Origin: Bacteroidota bacterium
Lineage (GTDB): Bacteria; Bacteroidota; Bacteroidia; Flavobacteriales_D; Crocinitomicaceae
Reading direction: 5' to 3'
Length of the DNA: 64,000 nucleotides
Assembly: GCA_016866255.1 (NCBI GenBank)
Contig: VGMY01000001.1
Span: 170,347 to 234,346 of the forward strand
Position numbers and translations under genes: made by a program
Shown: positions 45,131 to 55,064 of the stretch, in pieces
Position numbering within the stretch: position 1 is the first letter of the stretch
How the letters are laid out: every line of letters begins with the position of its first letter
Notes under the pieces: model-generated
Seen by the model: only the letters and a program-made list of their open reading frames with translations
What the model was told of the DNA's origin: nothing
The model's database searches: none

Positions 45131-47460
45131 TATTTTTTACTTAAATGTTTTTCAAATAATTCTAGAATTCTTCGATATTCATCATGCCACGAATAAGATT
45201 CCTGAAATCCGTGCCCCTCTACCGGATAAGCGGCCAACTCCCATTGGGTTTTACCCAATTCGATGAGCCGTTGTTGCAAGCGAACGATATCCTGAAATTG
45301 AACGTTGTCATCTACCATTCCGTGGAGCATGAGCAGAGGACGTGATAAGCCTTCGGCAAAGTATATCGGAGAACTTTTACGATAGGCCTCTGGATCGGTT
45401 TCGGGATAGTTCAGGATATTGCTTGTGTACTCATGGTTGTAGTGCGCCCAATCCGTAACAGAACGAAGCGCTGCTCCACAAGCAAAGGCAGTGGGATGCT
45501 TAAACAAACTCATTAAGGTAACAAAGCCACCGTAAGATCCTCCGTAAATGCCGACTCGGTTGGTATCCACACCCAACGTGAAAAGGTATTTTTTAGCATC
45601 GATAAAATCCAGCACATCCCTTCCCCCCATATTGCGGTAAATCGCAGTTCTATAATTCCTGCCATACCCCGAGCTTGCGCGATAATCCACGTCGAGTACC
45701 GTGTAGCCTTTATCGGCCAACAAATTATGAAACATGTATTCGCGGTAATAACTGCTCCACCAGGAATGTGCATTTTGCAAATATCCGGCACCATGAACAA
45801 AAAGGACCGCAGCACCATGGTTCTTTTGTATAGACGGTTGATACAAACGTGCAAAAACCTTCATTCCATCGCTGGCTGTAAATTGTACATACTCGGGGAC
45901 TCTCCAAGGATAGGCGTTGAATTTTGGAGTCGTTGAGGTTGTAATTTTCACAGGCTTTTCGCCCTTGAGTAAAAAATACACTTCCCATGGAGCATTTGCC
46001 GCTGAGTAAAGGTAAACAAACCCTTGTCCGTTGGGTGAGACGGCCACCTCCTTAACGCCTCCGGTTCCTTCACCCAAAAGCGGCACCATTTTTCGATGAA
46101 TTCGGTGAATAAAAGAAAAAGACTTGCTGATCCGTTTTGAGGCATTATGGGTAATAAAATACCTGAAACCATCCGATCCCAATTCCACCGACTGCATCTC
46201 GAAGCCCTCTCCTCCGGAGTAAACAAGCTCTTTCCTACCGCCCTCAAGACTCAATTCATAAAGTTGCGAAAAGCCACTTACCTCCGATTGAAAATACACC
46301 ACTTCGTCATCCTGAACGAAACCGAGCGTAGCATTTTCCATATTCCACTCGGAAATTCCGGGACCGCCAATCCATGCCTCATCATGCTGCCGTTCAATTT
46401 CCTGCATTTTTCCGGTTTTCAAATCCAAGAGAACGATCCACCGATCTTTATTGTCGGCGGCCCGTACGTCGAGTAAGGCCAAGGGCTTGGTATTAGCAAA
46501 AACAGGATCATGAATAAAAAGATGCCTATCCTTCGAAAAAAGAATGCCACCCGAAGTATCCATGTATTCGGGCTTTTTTCGGATATCTGTGAGCTTCGAG
46601 AAATCGAGCGTTATCAAGCTATCCTCTTTAAGCCAATGCATATGCATTTTTTGATGGGGTTCGTCTTGGCTGACTTTTGCCCGGGCTTTACCGGTAGCAG
46701 TGAATCCGTCTGCGGTCACAAACCTCATAAATTCGGTGGGTTTATCCTTAACCACCTCATCTTCACGTAACAGTACCACACCGTTTTTGGAGCTTAAGAA
46801 ATGTCCTGAAATGTTTTCAGACGGCAATAAACGGGATTTTACGGATTCGTAAGCAGACCTGCTTCCTTTGTTTTCTTTCGGCGTATGATCCCGAACGAAT
46901 TGAAATAACTCAGCTTGTTGCCTTTCTAGGTAAGAAGTGTCCTTAACCTTCTCTTTTTGTTTGTTTGTGTAAGAGGTCAATTGAACAAGCCTTTTCAATC
47001 CATTATCATCAAAAATAAGTTGATAAAAGTCCCCTTCCATGAAAAATGTGGCCTCCGTTAATGCAGCACGGCTTAGCTGCGATATTGGAAGATGGGTTTG
47101 AAAAAGTACGGTATTTTTCATGCTTCTTCGATCAGTAAGCACCAAACTTTGTTGAACCAGCGACAATTGGTTATGATAAGCAACTTGAGCTCCGTCGAAA
47201 GGAATGAACTCGCGGGATTCTGCTTCGCTCAACTCCTGTAATTTTTTCGTTTTTATCGCATACAGATAACATTCGGCATCGTCTTTTCCGTCCTTGTTCC
47301 AACGGAACATGAACGATGAGCCATCGATGTTCCAAGCGGCGCCCTCTGGCCAATAACCCGTAAATTGCTGGCCGCCCATGATTTCTTTTAAATCCAATGG
47401 GGCTTGTCCAAATCCATAGATTAAGGCAAAGAAAGCAACAGCACAGAGGAGTTGATTCAT
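45130..47460 (-). CDS. Secreted S9-family peptidase (prolyl oligopeptidase/DPP IV-like)
   Basis: 776 residues with a signal peptide at 1-19 (FALIYGFGQ). A DPP IV-type beta-propeller N-domain covers residues ~40-500. The alpha/beta-hydrolase domain carries GIYGGSYGGFVTLM (nucleophile Ser in GxSxGG), LMLHGMVDDNVQ (Asp) and PVEGHGFQ (His). It hydrolyses proline-containing peptides or dipeptides in the periplasm. First gene of the leftward unit. Confidence 0.92.
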   Translation of the reverse strand: MNQLLCAVAFFALIYGFGQAPLDLKEIMGGQQFTGYWPEGAAWNIDGSSFMFRWNKDGKDDAECYLYAIKTKKLQELSEAESREFIPFDGAQVAYHNQLSLVQQSLVLTDRRSMKNTVLFQTHLPISQLSRAALTEATFFMEGDFYQLIFDDNGLKRLVQLTSYTNKQKEKVKDTSYLERQQAELFQFVRDHTPKENKGSRSAYESVKSRLLPSENISGHFLSSKNGVVLLREDEVVKDKPTEFMRFVTADGFTATGKARAKVSQDEPHQKMHMHWLKEDSLITLDFSKLTDIRKKPEYMDTSGGILFSKDRHLFIHDPVFANTKPLALLDVRAADNKDRWIVLLDLKTGKMQEIERQHDEAWIGGPGISEWNMENATLGFVQDDEVVYFQSEVSGFSQLYELSLEGGRKELVYSGGEGFEMQSVELGSDGFRYFITHNASKRISKSFSFIHRIHRKMVPLLGEGTGGVKEVAVSPNGQGFVYLYSAANAPWEVYFLLKGEKPVKITTSTTPKFNAYPWRVPEYVQFTASDGMKVFARLYQPSIQKNHGAAVLFVHGAGYLQNAHSWWSSYYREYMFHNLLADKGYTVLDVDYRASSGYGRNYRTAIYRNMGGRDVLDFIDAKKYLFTLGVDTNRVGIYGGSYGGFVTLMSLFKHPTAFACGAALRSVTDWAHYNHEYTSNILNYPETDPEAYRKSSPIYFAEGLSRPLLMLHGMVDDNVQFQDIVRLQQRLIELGKTQWELAAYPVEGHGFQESYSWHDEYRRILELFEKHLSKK

Positions 47461-47507
47461 GGTGAAATTTGCGTAAAAATAACGACAAATGATTTAATTT
47501 CGCTTCA

Positions 47508-48275
47508 ATGTTACGCTTCCTCAAACAGTTACTTTACCGAGCTTTGCCGACTTCTTGGTATTTAGCTGTTATGCAACGGGGGTTTTTCCTTCTCTTTGAC
47601 CTTCATATATTGAGCTGCGATGGCAAATTCAAATTTCATTACGCTGCTAAAAAACTCATACGAGAGGACGATATTGTCGTTGATATTGGAGCCAATCTAG
47701 GCTATTTTTCAAAAGTATTTGCCCGCTGTAACCGACTCGGAAAACTCTATGCCCTGGAACCTATACCGGATTTTTACCAACGGTTAAAACACCTGCTGCG
47801 CTCCTTTACTCAGGCTGAAGTAATTCATGCGGCACTCGGCTCAAAAGATGGGATTCTCCCGATGGTTATGCCTGTTCAACGAGGAGTTTTGAGAACAGGA
47901 CTGCCGCACATAATCTCTGAGGCGGAAGCCAAACAGCACGCAAATGTGCAACGAGTTAAGGTTTTAGAGGCGCAAGCATTTTTTTATGGACTGCCGAAAG
48001 TTGATTACATAAAATGCGACGTTGAAGGTTATGAATGGACCATATTCTCCGCGCTTACCCAAGAACTGAATCGTTTGCGACCTTGCGTGCAAATTGAAAT
48101 TTCAGAGCAGTTTGTTTCGCGTTTTTGTGCCCTATTTGAGGATTTAGATTATGTACAATTTGGAATATACGGTGGAAAATTGTTGCATGAACAAGGAAAA
48201 CAACGCGAAACTTCGGATTTTTTATTCATTCCCCGCGAGAAGGCAGACGACATTTTAGCTAATTTTAATCGATGA
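47508..48275 (+). CDS. FkbM-family methyltransferase
   Basis: 255 residues. SAM motif VVDIGANLGYFSKVFARC and the FkbM-typical VDYIKCDVEGYEWTIF near the middle. The N-terminal ~50 residues are basic and hydrophobic. Such enzymes O-methylate sugars or polyketides; the target here is unknown. Its last four bases overlap the next start (ATGA). Confidence 0.9.
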   Translation: MLRFLKQLLYRALPTSWYLAVMQRGFFLLFDLHILSCDGKFKFHYAAKKLIREDDIVVDIGANLGYFSKVFARCNRLGKLYALEPIPDFYQRLKHLLRSFTQAEVIHAALGSKDGILPMVMPVQRGVLRTGLPHIISEAEAKQHANVQRVKVLEAQAFFYGLPKVDYIKCDVEGYEWTIFSALTQELNRLRPCVQIEISEQFVSRFCALFEDLDYVQFGIYGGKLLHEQGKQRETSDFLFIPREKADDILANFNR

Positions 48276-48895
48276 AACGTTTTTTATGGTTTGTTATTTG
48301 GTGTAGCGCACTGTTAGCATGTAAAAAAACTTCCGGAACTTTTACCCTGGAGGGTCAATTGATTGATGATAGTTTTCAGCAAGGCCTTTCGGGAGCGGTT
48401 GTCGAACTTTACACCGTTTATGTAGGATCCAATCAATTGAGTTATTTGGCTACCTGCACCACGGGCGAGGATGGCAAATACCAATTTTCCTTTCCTAGAA
48501 CACGCAGTGATAAATATGTTCTAAAAGTCACGAAATCCATGTATTTTCAGCAAGCGATCGATATTCTGTACAAGGACCTAACCTTAGAGCACACCAATGT
48601 GGTCGATGTTCATTGTAGCGCTAAATCGTGGATTAAACTCCGTATTCTAAATACCAATCCGAACCCCGGCGATCACATGCAATTCATTCGCCAACTTGGA
48701 AAATCCAATTGTGAAGAATGCTGCGAAGGGGGAGTTCAGCATTTTTACGGCGCAACGGATACCATCCTTTACTGCATTAACGATGGCAACTTTCCTTATT
48801 CGATAGAATTTGCCGTATACAACACCAACAATTCGGGTATCTTAAGCGAAATTACGGTGCCTTTCGATACGACTACGCTGAACCTTACATATTGA
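48272..48895 (+). CDS. Lipoprotein with carboxypeptidase-regulatory-like domain
   Basis: 207 residues. Signal peptide with lipobox LLAC (Cys17) followed by KK. Residues ~24-105 form a beta-sandwich of the CarboxypepD_reg type (GQLIDDSFQQGLSGAVVELY...GEDGKYQFSFP). The rest holds a CEECCEGG cluster and strand-rich sequence. Likely anchored in the envelope. Function unknown. Coupled to the FkbM methyltransferase. Confidence 0.8.
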   Translation: MKRFLWFVIWCSALLACKKTSGTFTLEGQLIDDSFQQGLSGAVVELYTVYVGSNQLSYLATCTTGEDGKYQFSFPRTRSDKYVLKVTKSMYFQQAIDILYKDLTLEHTNVVDVHCSAKSWIKLRILNTNPNPGDHMQFIRQLGKSNCEECCEGGVQHFYGATDTILYCINDGNFPYSIEFAVYNTNNSGILSEITVPFDTTTLNLTY

Positions 48896-48924
48896 TTTAT
48901 TACCTCTTGGTTATAAATTAGCGG

Positions 48925-49803
48925 CTAAGCCAAAATCTTATCGACTTCTTGTTGAATGCGCTTCTTCAAATCCAAAGATACAGGATACAGGGGCAAACGC
49001 ATGTAATCGTCCATGATTTCCAGATAGCTCAATGCCGCTTTTACACCACCGGGATTACCTTGTTCGAAAAAGAGTTTTGTCACATCGAACAGGGCATAAT
49101 GCGCTTTTCGAGCCACCTCGAGCTTTCCGGATTGAGCGGCGTGAACCATGGTTGAAAACAATGCAGGAAAGGCATTTGCAACGACAGAAATAACTCCATC
49201 AGCTCCTGAAAGGATCAGCGGCAGCGTAAGGTTATCATCCCCTGAAATTACGCCAAATCCTTTTGGTCGATATTTTATGAGTTGCATAATTTGCTCCATG
49301 TTCCCAGAAGCCTCTTTTATCGCAACAATGTTCTTGACTTCTGCCAAAGCAAGGGTAGTCTCGGGGGCAATATTCGACCCTGTTCTGCCAGGCACATTGT
49401 ACAGAATAATCGGCAAATCAGTGGAATCCGCAAGGATTTTATAATGCGCGAGAATGCCCCTTTGAACAGGCTTGTTGTAATAAGGAGAAACCGATAAAAT
49501 ACCGTCTATTCCTTCTATGCCCTTCTCCAACTCCCCCGCGATGCCTGCCGTATCGTTACCACCTAACCCATACACCACCTTCAACCTACCGCTGTTGGTT
49601 TCTAAAACCGTATCTAAAATTGCGCGTTTTTCGGATGTGGATAATGTAGGGGATTCGCCCGTGGTGCCTTGAACAACCAAGAAATCAGTACCGTTATAAA
49701 TTTGAAATTCTACCAAGCGCTTTAAGGCATCGAAGTCCACTTGCATGCTGGCATCGAAAGGCGTTACCAAGGCTACCCCGCTACCGGTAAAAACATTATT
49801 CAT
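48925..49803 (-). CDS. dapA: 4-hydroxy-tetrahydrodipicolinate synthase
   Basis: 292 residues, family length. GTTGESPTLSTSEK, the Tyr in YYNKPVQRG, LYNVPGRTGSNI, and the Schiff-base Lys in IVAIKEASGN. It condenses pyruvate with aspartate semialdehyde in lysine and diaminopimelate synthesis. Last gene of the six-gene leftward operon, overlapping the previous gene by 8 bases. Confidence 0.96.
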   Translation of the reverse strand: MNNVFTGSGVALVTPFDASMQVDFDALKRLVEFQIYNGTDFLVVQGTTGESPTLSTSEKRAILDTVLETNSGRLKVVYGLGGNDTAGIAGELEKGIEGIDGILSVSPYYNKPVQRGILAHYKILADSTDLPIILYNVPGRTGSNIAPETTLALAEVKNIVAIKEASGNMEQIMQLIKYRPKGFGVISGDDNLTLPLILSGADGVISVVANAFPALFSTMVHAAQSGKLEVARKAHYALFDVTKLFFEQGNPGGVKAALSYLEIMDDYMRLPLYPVSLDLKKRIQQEVDKILA

Positions 49804-50269
49804 AAATTTCTATTTTATTAATGGTATTGATCACAAAAGCCAATAAGGTACTTGGGTCGTCTTTATCGGTAGTGATTCCCATGTCGAAAAAGCTTTCATC
49901 GGAGCAATTAATTCCAATTTTTTTCGCACAAAATGTACTTTGTACCGTTTCGTAAATCTTGCTCTCCTTTGCCCCAATCCATAACAGCATGTCGTATTTT
50001 TTCTCCAATTCTTGAAGCAATAACACGTCCTTTAATTTCCCCCAAAAAGTGAAATCACTGGGGCTGTGATAGTAGATCAGAAAATGCGGGGGCAAGGTTG
50101 TTTTATCCACTTCCTTGGGAACGATAACAATGATGATCAGTTTTTTTACATGACTTTTATCCAAAATTTGATCGAGGGCTTTACGATAAGCCTTCAATTG
50201 GCTTTCACTCGAATAGTTCAATACGACGAGCAACGATTTCGTATTTCTCCAAAGGCTTTTATTTCCCAT
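49796..50269 (-). CDS. Conserved small protein between ligA and dapA (possibly DUF6913-like)
   Basis: 157 residues. It resembles the small proteins next to dapA in many Flavobacteriia (labelled DUF6913, from memory). A basic N-terminus leads into a Rossmann-like pattern (SLLVVLNYSSESQL, KLIIIVIVPKEV, MLLWIGAKESKI) and a final segment FDMGITTDKDDPSTLLAFVINTI. No signal peptide. Overlaps both ligA (11 bases) and dapA (8 bases). Role unknown. Confidence 0.7.
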   Translation of the reverse strand: MGNKSLWRNTKSLLVVLNYSSESQLKAYRKALDQILDKSHVKKLIIIVIVPKEVDKTTLPPHFLIYYHSPSDFTFWGKLKDVLLLQELEKKYDMLLWIGAKESKIYETVQSTFCAKKIGINCSDESFFDMGITTDKDDPSTLLAFVINTINKIEIYE

Positions 50270-52277
50270 AGCCGATCAAAGTTAAAAATTCGTTTTCATT
50301 TAACAGCCGAACGCCTAAATCGGTTGCTTTCTTCAATTTAGCAGGCCCCATCCCCTCACCTGCCAACAAAAAGTCCGTCTTTGCCGAAACCGAGCTCGCG
50401 TTCTTTCCTCCGTGCAATTCAATCAATTCTTTGATTTCCTCGCGAGAAACTCGCTCAAACACGCCACTGACTACTATGGATTTTCCGACCAGAACTTCGG
50501 ACTTCAATACTTTTTGTTGCATTTCGAAGCACAAACCCTGACCTTGAAGCAGTTCAACCATTGCGCACTGGTCAGAATTCTGAAAAAACTCCAATACTGA
50601 CTGAGCTATTCGTTCTCCGATTTCATGGACATCCAATAGTTCCTCCAAGGTTGCTTTTTTCAGGGCTTCAATCGTTTTAAAGGATTGCGCCAGTCGTTTT
50701 GCTACGGTTTCACCAACGTAGCGAATTCCCAATGCGAATAAGACCCGTTCAAAAGGTATGTTCTTGCTATTCTGAACCCCCTTGAGTAGATTTTCAACGG
50801 ATTTATCGGCCATTCGCTCCAATGCAACCAAGGAATCGTACGACAGGGAATACAAATCCGCTACATTGCGAATAAGGCCAGCCTCGTAAAGTTGTACAAC
50901 GGTTTCTTCCCCTAGCCCATCTATATTCATCGCCTTACGGCTCACAAAATGTTGAATTTTTCCGACTACTTGCGGAGGGCAATATTTCTCATTGGGACAA
51001 AAATGTTGTGCTTCACCCTCTTTTCGCACCAAACTTGTATTGCATTCAGGACAGGCTGTAATGAAAATTAATTTGCGCGCACTCTTCGGCCGCTGGTTGA
51101 GATCTAAGCCCACAATCTTGGGTATAATCTCGCCTCCTTTCTCCACATACACAAAATCCCCCACGTACAAATCCAATTTTTCGATTTGATCAGCATTGTG
51201 CAGGGATGCCCGCTTTACCATAGTGCCACCTAACTGAACAGGCGAAAGGTTGGCTACCGGGGTAACCGCCCCTGTTCTACCTACCTGAAAATCCACGGAA
51301 AGCAATTCTGACACAACTTGTTGGGTTTTAAACTTGAAGGATGTAGCCCATCGGGGCGATTTAGCAGTAAATCCCAGTTTTCGTTGGTGCTCAAAGGAAT
51401 TTACTTTTATGACAACCCCATCAATTTCGAAGGGTAGACAGTTTCGCTGCTCATCCCAATAATGGATAAAATCCATGACCCCTTCCAAGGATTTGCAACA
51501 GGTGATATATCCTAAATTTTCCGGTGGCGTTTTAAATCCCCAGGCGGTCGCTGAGGTCACAGCCTCGAAATGGGATTCAAACGATAAATTATGCCCGTAC
51601 ACTCCATAGAGAAACGTATCCAGCCCACGACCTGCAACCACAGAGGAGTCCTGCAATTTTAAAGTACCTGCGGCCGTATTTCGGGGATTGGCAAAACGAT
51701 CCTCCCCAGCGAGCTCACGGTCTTCGTTTAATTGGTTGAAAGCACTGATCGGCATTATCACCTCACCTCGAATTTCAAATTTTTCGGGATAATTTCCGCT
51801 TAAAATCAAGGGAACTGTTTTTATGGTTCGAACATTTGCTGTTATGTCTTCCCCCTTTTCGCCGTCGCCCCGTGTTATCGCTCTTACCAATTGTCCATGT
51901 TCATATCGAATCCCCAAGGCAACGCCATCGTATTTTAACTCACATACGAATTCAAGATCTTCGAGACCCGCTTTCGTGATGCGTTGAACCCAATCTTGAA
52001 TTTCTTCTTCCGAATAGGTGTTGGACAGGGAAAGCATCGGAAATTCGTGGGCCACCGTTTCAAATTTTTTGGTAATATCTCCTCCAACCCGTGTTGTCGG
52101 GCTATTTTTAGAGGCAAAATCCGGAAACATTTGTTCGAGTGCCTCTAGTTCTTTGAGTAAAATATCAAAAGCTTGGTCTGAGATTTGGGGATTAGCCTCC
52201 ACATAGTACAAACGGTTGTGGTGGTTTAATTCTCTTGTTAATAAGGCAATTCGTTCTCGGGCTTGCTCAGGTTTCAC
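50259..52277 (-). CDS. ligA: NAD-dependent DNA ligase LigA
   Basis: 672 residues, full length. Adenylation domain with nucleophile Lys115 in CELKYDGVALG, OB domain, four-Cys zinc finger (CPECNTSL...FCPNEKYCPP), helix-hairpin-helix repeats and a C-terminal BRCT domain (GKSIVVSGVF). It seals nicks in replication and repair. Third-last gene of the operon; it overlaps the small gene and starts 1 bp after prmC. Confidence 0.97.
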   Translation of the reverse strand: MKPEQARERIALLTRELNHHNRLYYVEANPQISDQAFDILLKELEALEQMFPDFASKNSPTTRVGGDITKKFETVAHEFPMLSLSNTYSEEEIQDWVQRITKAGLEDLEFVCELKYDGVALGIRYEHGQLVRAITRGDGEKGEDITANVRTIKTVPLILSGNYPEKFEIRGEVIMPISAFNQLNEDRELAGEDRFANPRNTAAGTLKLQDSSVVAGRGLDTFLYGVYGHNLSFESHFEAVTSATAWGFKTPPENLGYITCCKSLEGVMDFIHYWDEQRNCLPFEIDGVVIKVNSFEHQRKLGFTAKSPRWATSFKFKTQQVVSELLSVDFQVGRTGAVTPVANLSPVQLGGTMVKRASLHNADQIEKLDLYVGDFVYVEKGGEIIPKIVGLDLNQRPKSARKLIFITACPECNTSLVRKEGEAQHFCPNEKYCPPQVVGKIQHFVSRKAMNIDGLGEETVVQLYEAGLIRNVADLYSLSYDSLVALERMADKSVENLLKGVQNSKNIPFERVLFALGIRYVGETVAKRLAQSFKTIEALKKATLEELLDVHEIGERIAQSVLEFFQNSDQCAMVELLQGQGLCFEMQQKVLKSEVLVGKSIVVSGVFERVSREEIKELIELHGGKNASSVSAKTDFLLAGEGMGPAKLKKATDLGVRLLNENEFLTLIGYGK

Positions 52278-52278
52278 C

Positions 52279-53139
52279 TTATAAAGATAAGCGATGTGCC
52301 CTTATCATGCGTTCTTTTCCTTGTAAATCTTTCCTTAATTCAATGTTAGCAAATGCCTTAACCCTGAATAATTCGTAAACCTCTTGGGCAAGTTTTTCGT
52401 GAATTTCGAAGTAAACCTTGACATTTGGGGAACCGTAGCGTAAACTAAATTCTACTATTTTTCGGTAAAAGATTAACGGGTCTTCGTCGGGAACAAACAA
52501 CGCAAGGCTCGGTTCAAAATCCTTGACACGTGGCGACAACTCTTCCTTTTCGTTCCACGGTATGTAAGGTGGATTGGACACAACAATGTCCAGTGGTTCG
52601 CACAGGGGAAAACGCATGTCGTCTTGAAGTATATCGTAATTTATCCAATGGCAATCTAGGGCATTTATAATAGCATTTTCGCGGGCCAATGCTAAGGCTT
52701 CCTCCGAACAGTCTAGAGCAGCAATCTGCCATGAAGGACGTTTGTGTTTGATGGAAAGTGGAATACAACCCGTTCCTGTTCCTATATCTAATAAATGACA
52801 ACGATGGAATTCGTTTTCCTCAAGAATCCAACAGACCAACTCTTCGGTTTCCGGCCTAGGAATTAAGGCACTCGAAGAACATTTCAACAGGAGGGAACAA
52901 AATTCCGTGCTACCGAGAACGTATTGCAGAGGTTCTCCTGAGGAGAGGCGGTTTAAATCATTTTTTAGCTGGGCGCCTTGCGTTCGATTGAGCGGTTCAT
53001 TCAAAGCACGAACTAATTCCACCGGAGTGAGATTTAAGCGGGCTGAGATCAACCATTTATAGATGTTTTTTAACTCTGACGGTTCGTAAACTCGGCTTAA
53101 ATCTGTCACAAATACCGCGTAAAAATCTCGAAGCCTCAC
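52279..53139 (-). CDS. prmC: Release factor glutamine methyltransferase PrmC
   Basis: 286 residues. Helical N-domain, then the Rossmann methyltransferase with LLDIGTGTGCIPL and the diagnostic VSNPPYIPW (NPPY). Methylates the GGQ glutamine of release factors RF1/RF2. Flush with the NTF2-like gene upstream. Confidence 0.95.
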   Translation of the reverse strand: MRLRDFYAVFVTDLSRVYEPSELKNIYKWLISARLNLTPVELVRALNEPLNRTQGAQLKNDLNRLSSGEPLQYVLGSTEFCSLLLKCSSSALIPRPETEELVCWILEENEFHRCHLLDIGTGTGCIPLSIKHKRPSWQIAALDCSEEALALARENAIINALDCHWINYDILQDDMRFPLCEPLDIVVSNPPYIPWNEKEELSPRVKDFEPSLALFVPDEDPLIFYRKIVEFSLRYGSPNVKVYFEIHEKLAQEVYELFRVKAFANIELRKDLQGKERMIRAHRLSL

Positions 53140-53619
53140 CTAGTTTTTCCTTAGCTCAATGAAGGGCCGAATTTTTTCATTTTCTATCACCACGCAGAGG
53201 TTATAGTAGCGAATTTTCCAACCCTTTTTTGTTTTTGTACAAACCCCACTCCCGCGACAATCCAACATCCAAGTTTCCAAATCCTCGTCAAACCACGCGG
53301 TCTTTCCGTTATCCGAAAAAGCCCAAACGCGGTTGCTTGGTGTAAATCTCCATGTTCGGGTGCTGTCAAAATAGGGTCTGCAATAAGCCATAAAACCTGC
53401 CTTATTCCATTTTTCGGCGGGAGCTGTTCCATAAAATACAAAATCTTCCGAGGTTGCTTCGAAATACGCCTGAAAATTAGCAAGGGCGGCATTCTTGTGC
53501 CAATTATCTAACAGACCATTCAGGCGATCCAGGGATGTTGTCTTGGGGCCTTGAGCAAAAAATGAGCAGAAGGAGACAATCCCAAAAAACCCACAAATAA
53601 AACGCAGGTTACTTATCAA
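53140..53619 (-). CDS. Exported NTF2/SnoaL-like protein
   Basis: 159 residues with a signal peptide to FFAQ (~residue 23). The rest follows the SnoaL-like cone fold: helix LLDNWHKNAALANFQAYFEATSEDFVFYG, DSTRTWRFTPSN, VWAFSDNGKTAWFDEDLE. Probably a small-molecule-binding or catalytic periplasmic protein of unknown role. Overlaps the subtilase by 11 bases. Confidence 0.82.
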   Translation of the reverse strand: MISNLRFICGFFGIVSFCSFFAQGPKTTSLDRLNGLLDNWHKNAALANFQAYFEATSEDFVFYGTAPAEKWNKAGFMAYCRPYFDSTRTWRFTPSNRVWAFSDNGKTAWFDEDLETWMLDCRGSGVCTKTKKGWKIRYYNLCVVIENEKIRPFIELRKN

Positions 53620-54988
53620 GGTTCTTTAGGTAAAGCGCCGCATTGTAAACATTTACCACGCCCCCTGTGATGCATTTGTCGGAAAGCTCGTCGTATTTCT
53701 GAACGGTTCGAGTAATTGCTTCACTGATTTGCAGCATGCTTGCTTGAGGAAAACGGGATTTCAGAAGTGCGGCAACACCCGCAACCATCGGCGCCGCCAT
53801 TGACGTTCCCTGTAGGTTCTTATAATCACTTTGTGGAACGCTGTTATAGATTTCAAAACCCGGAGCAAACACATCTACCTCAGCCACACCGAAATTCGAA
53901 AAAGAGGCGATTAATTGCTCTCCCGGGTTTCGGGTATTCGCTCCGATGTTTAAAAACATTTTTCGGTTGAGAGAATCCTCGTAATCGTGCACAGGTTTTT
54001 GAGGATAGTTATTGGTATAATCAATGTCCGAGGCATCATTACCCGCGGCGTGTATCATTAAAACATCTTTGGAAGCGGCATAGGCAATTGCCTCTTGAAC
54101 TTGGTTGTGGTAGGGTGAAAAGGCTTTTCCAAACGACATATTGATCACTTTTGCTCCATTGTCCACTGCATAACGTATGGCTAAGGCAACATCCTTGTCG
54201 TGTTCATCGCCGTTTGGCACCGCTCGAACCGACATGATAACAGCGGCATCCGCAACTCCGTCACCGCCTTTGTTGTTTCCACGAAGGGCGCCAATGATGC
54301 CAGCAACGTGCGTTCCATGGAGCGCGTCAGGGCCTTCTGCATTACCGTTGCCATAGTACTTATCGAAGAAGTCGTCTGGATTATCACCGATTAAGGAGCG
54401 ATCATCGTAATCAACGTTCAAATTGAAAAAAAGCTGATCTTTTAAGTATTCTTCAGTTTCTTTATCGAACATTCCTGTTCCAATCATTTCGCGGTATTCT
54501 TCGTATTGAGCGATATCTTCGTTGAGGGAGTTCTCTGCATTCACGAACATATCATGAATTGGATCATAGGCTAGACTTTGCGGATCAATGCCGTCAAACT
54601 TTTCAGCGTATTTTTTTACAATCCTTGCCTTTTCAAGTCGCGCTTTTTCTTGGTTCTCCCCTTTGGTATTACCCAAGAAATTCCAACCGTAAACATCATC
54701 AACGTAACCGTTTCCGTCGTCATCCTTCTTGTTATTGGGAATTTCTTTGGTGTTAACCCAAATTTTCCCTTTCAAATCTTCATGCTCTAAATCCACTCCT
54801 GAATCGATTACTGCCACAATTACGGGTGTTGGATTACGCTTTTTCAAAATTTTCTTGTAGGCCAACTCGGTTGACATTCCAGTTCCTGTTCCATTGTACC
54901 AATTTAGGGTGCCGGGTATCGGTTGAGCAAGGGTCGTAAAAGAAAGGGCCGCAACAGCAGCCACCAAAAAAGATCTATTAAATTTCAT
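53609..54988 (-). CDS. S8-family serine peptidase (subtilase), no sorting domain
   Basis: 459 residues from ATG 54988, which begins a clean signal peptide (MKFNRSFLVAAVAALSF...LAQ). The frame stays open upstream to 55219, but that part is Cys-rich, lacks export features and would pass the promoter. Catalytic residues: Asp62 (VIDSGVD), His224 (HGTHVAG), Ser396 (GTSMAAP). About 160 residues separate Asp and His, including an acidic NNKKDDDGNGYVDD segment and a helical insert. It is the first gene of the six-gene operon and faces a second subtilase. Confidence 0.9.
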   Translation of the reverse strand: MKFNRSFLVAAVAALSFTTLAQPIPGTLNWYNGTGTGMSTELAYKKILKKRNPTPVIVAVIDSGVDLEHEDLKGKIWVNTKEIPNNKKDDDGNGYVDDVYGWNFLGNTKGENQEKARLEKARIVKKYAEKFDGIDPQSLAYDPIHDMFVNAENSLNEDIAQYEEYREMIGTGMFDKETEEYLKDQLFFNLNVDYDDRSLIGDNPDDFFDKYYGNGNAEGPDALHGTHVAGIIGALRGNNKGGDGVADAAVIMSVRAVPNGDEHDKDVALAIRYAVDNGAKVINMSFGKAFSPYHNQVQEAIAYAASKDVLMIHAAGNDASDIDYTNNYPQKPVHDYEDSLNRKMFLNIGANTRNPGEQLIASFSNFGVAEVDVFAPGFEIYNSVPQSDYKNLQGTSMAAPMVAGVAALLKSRFPQASMLQISEAITRTVQKYDELSDKCITGGVVNVYNAALYLKNLDK

Positions 54989-55018
54989 GTGGTTTAATTT
55001 TTGAGTCTGATTAATTCT

Positions 55019-55026
55019 CAAAAATA
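55019..55026 (-). promoter_or_regulatory. -7 promoter element of the subtilase-NTF2-prmC-ligA-dapA operon
   Basis: The minus strand reads TATTTTTG, 30 nt before the ATG at 54988. It also argues against the longer start at 55219. Confidence 0.6.
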
Positions 55027-55064
55027 GCTTATTTTTACTTCGAATCCGCAGTGAATAGCAAATT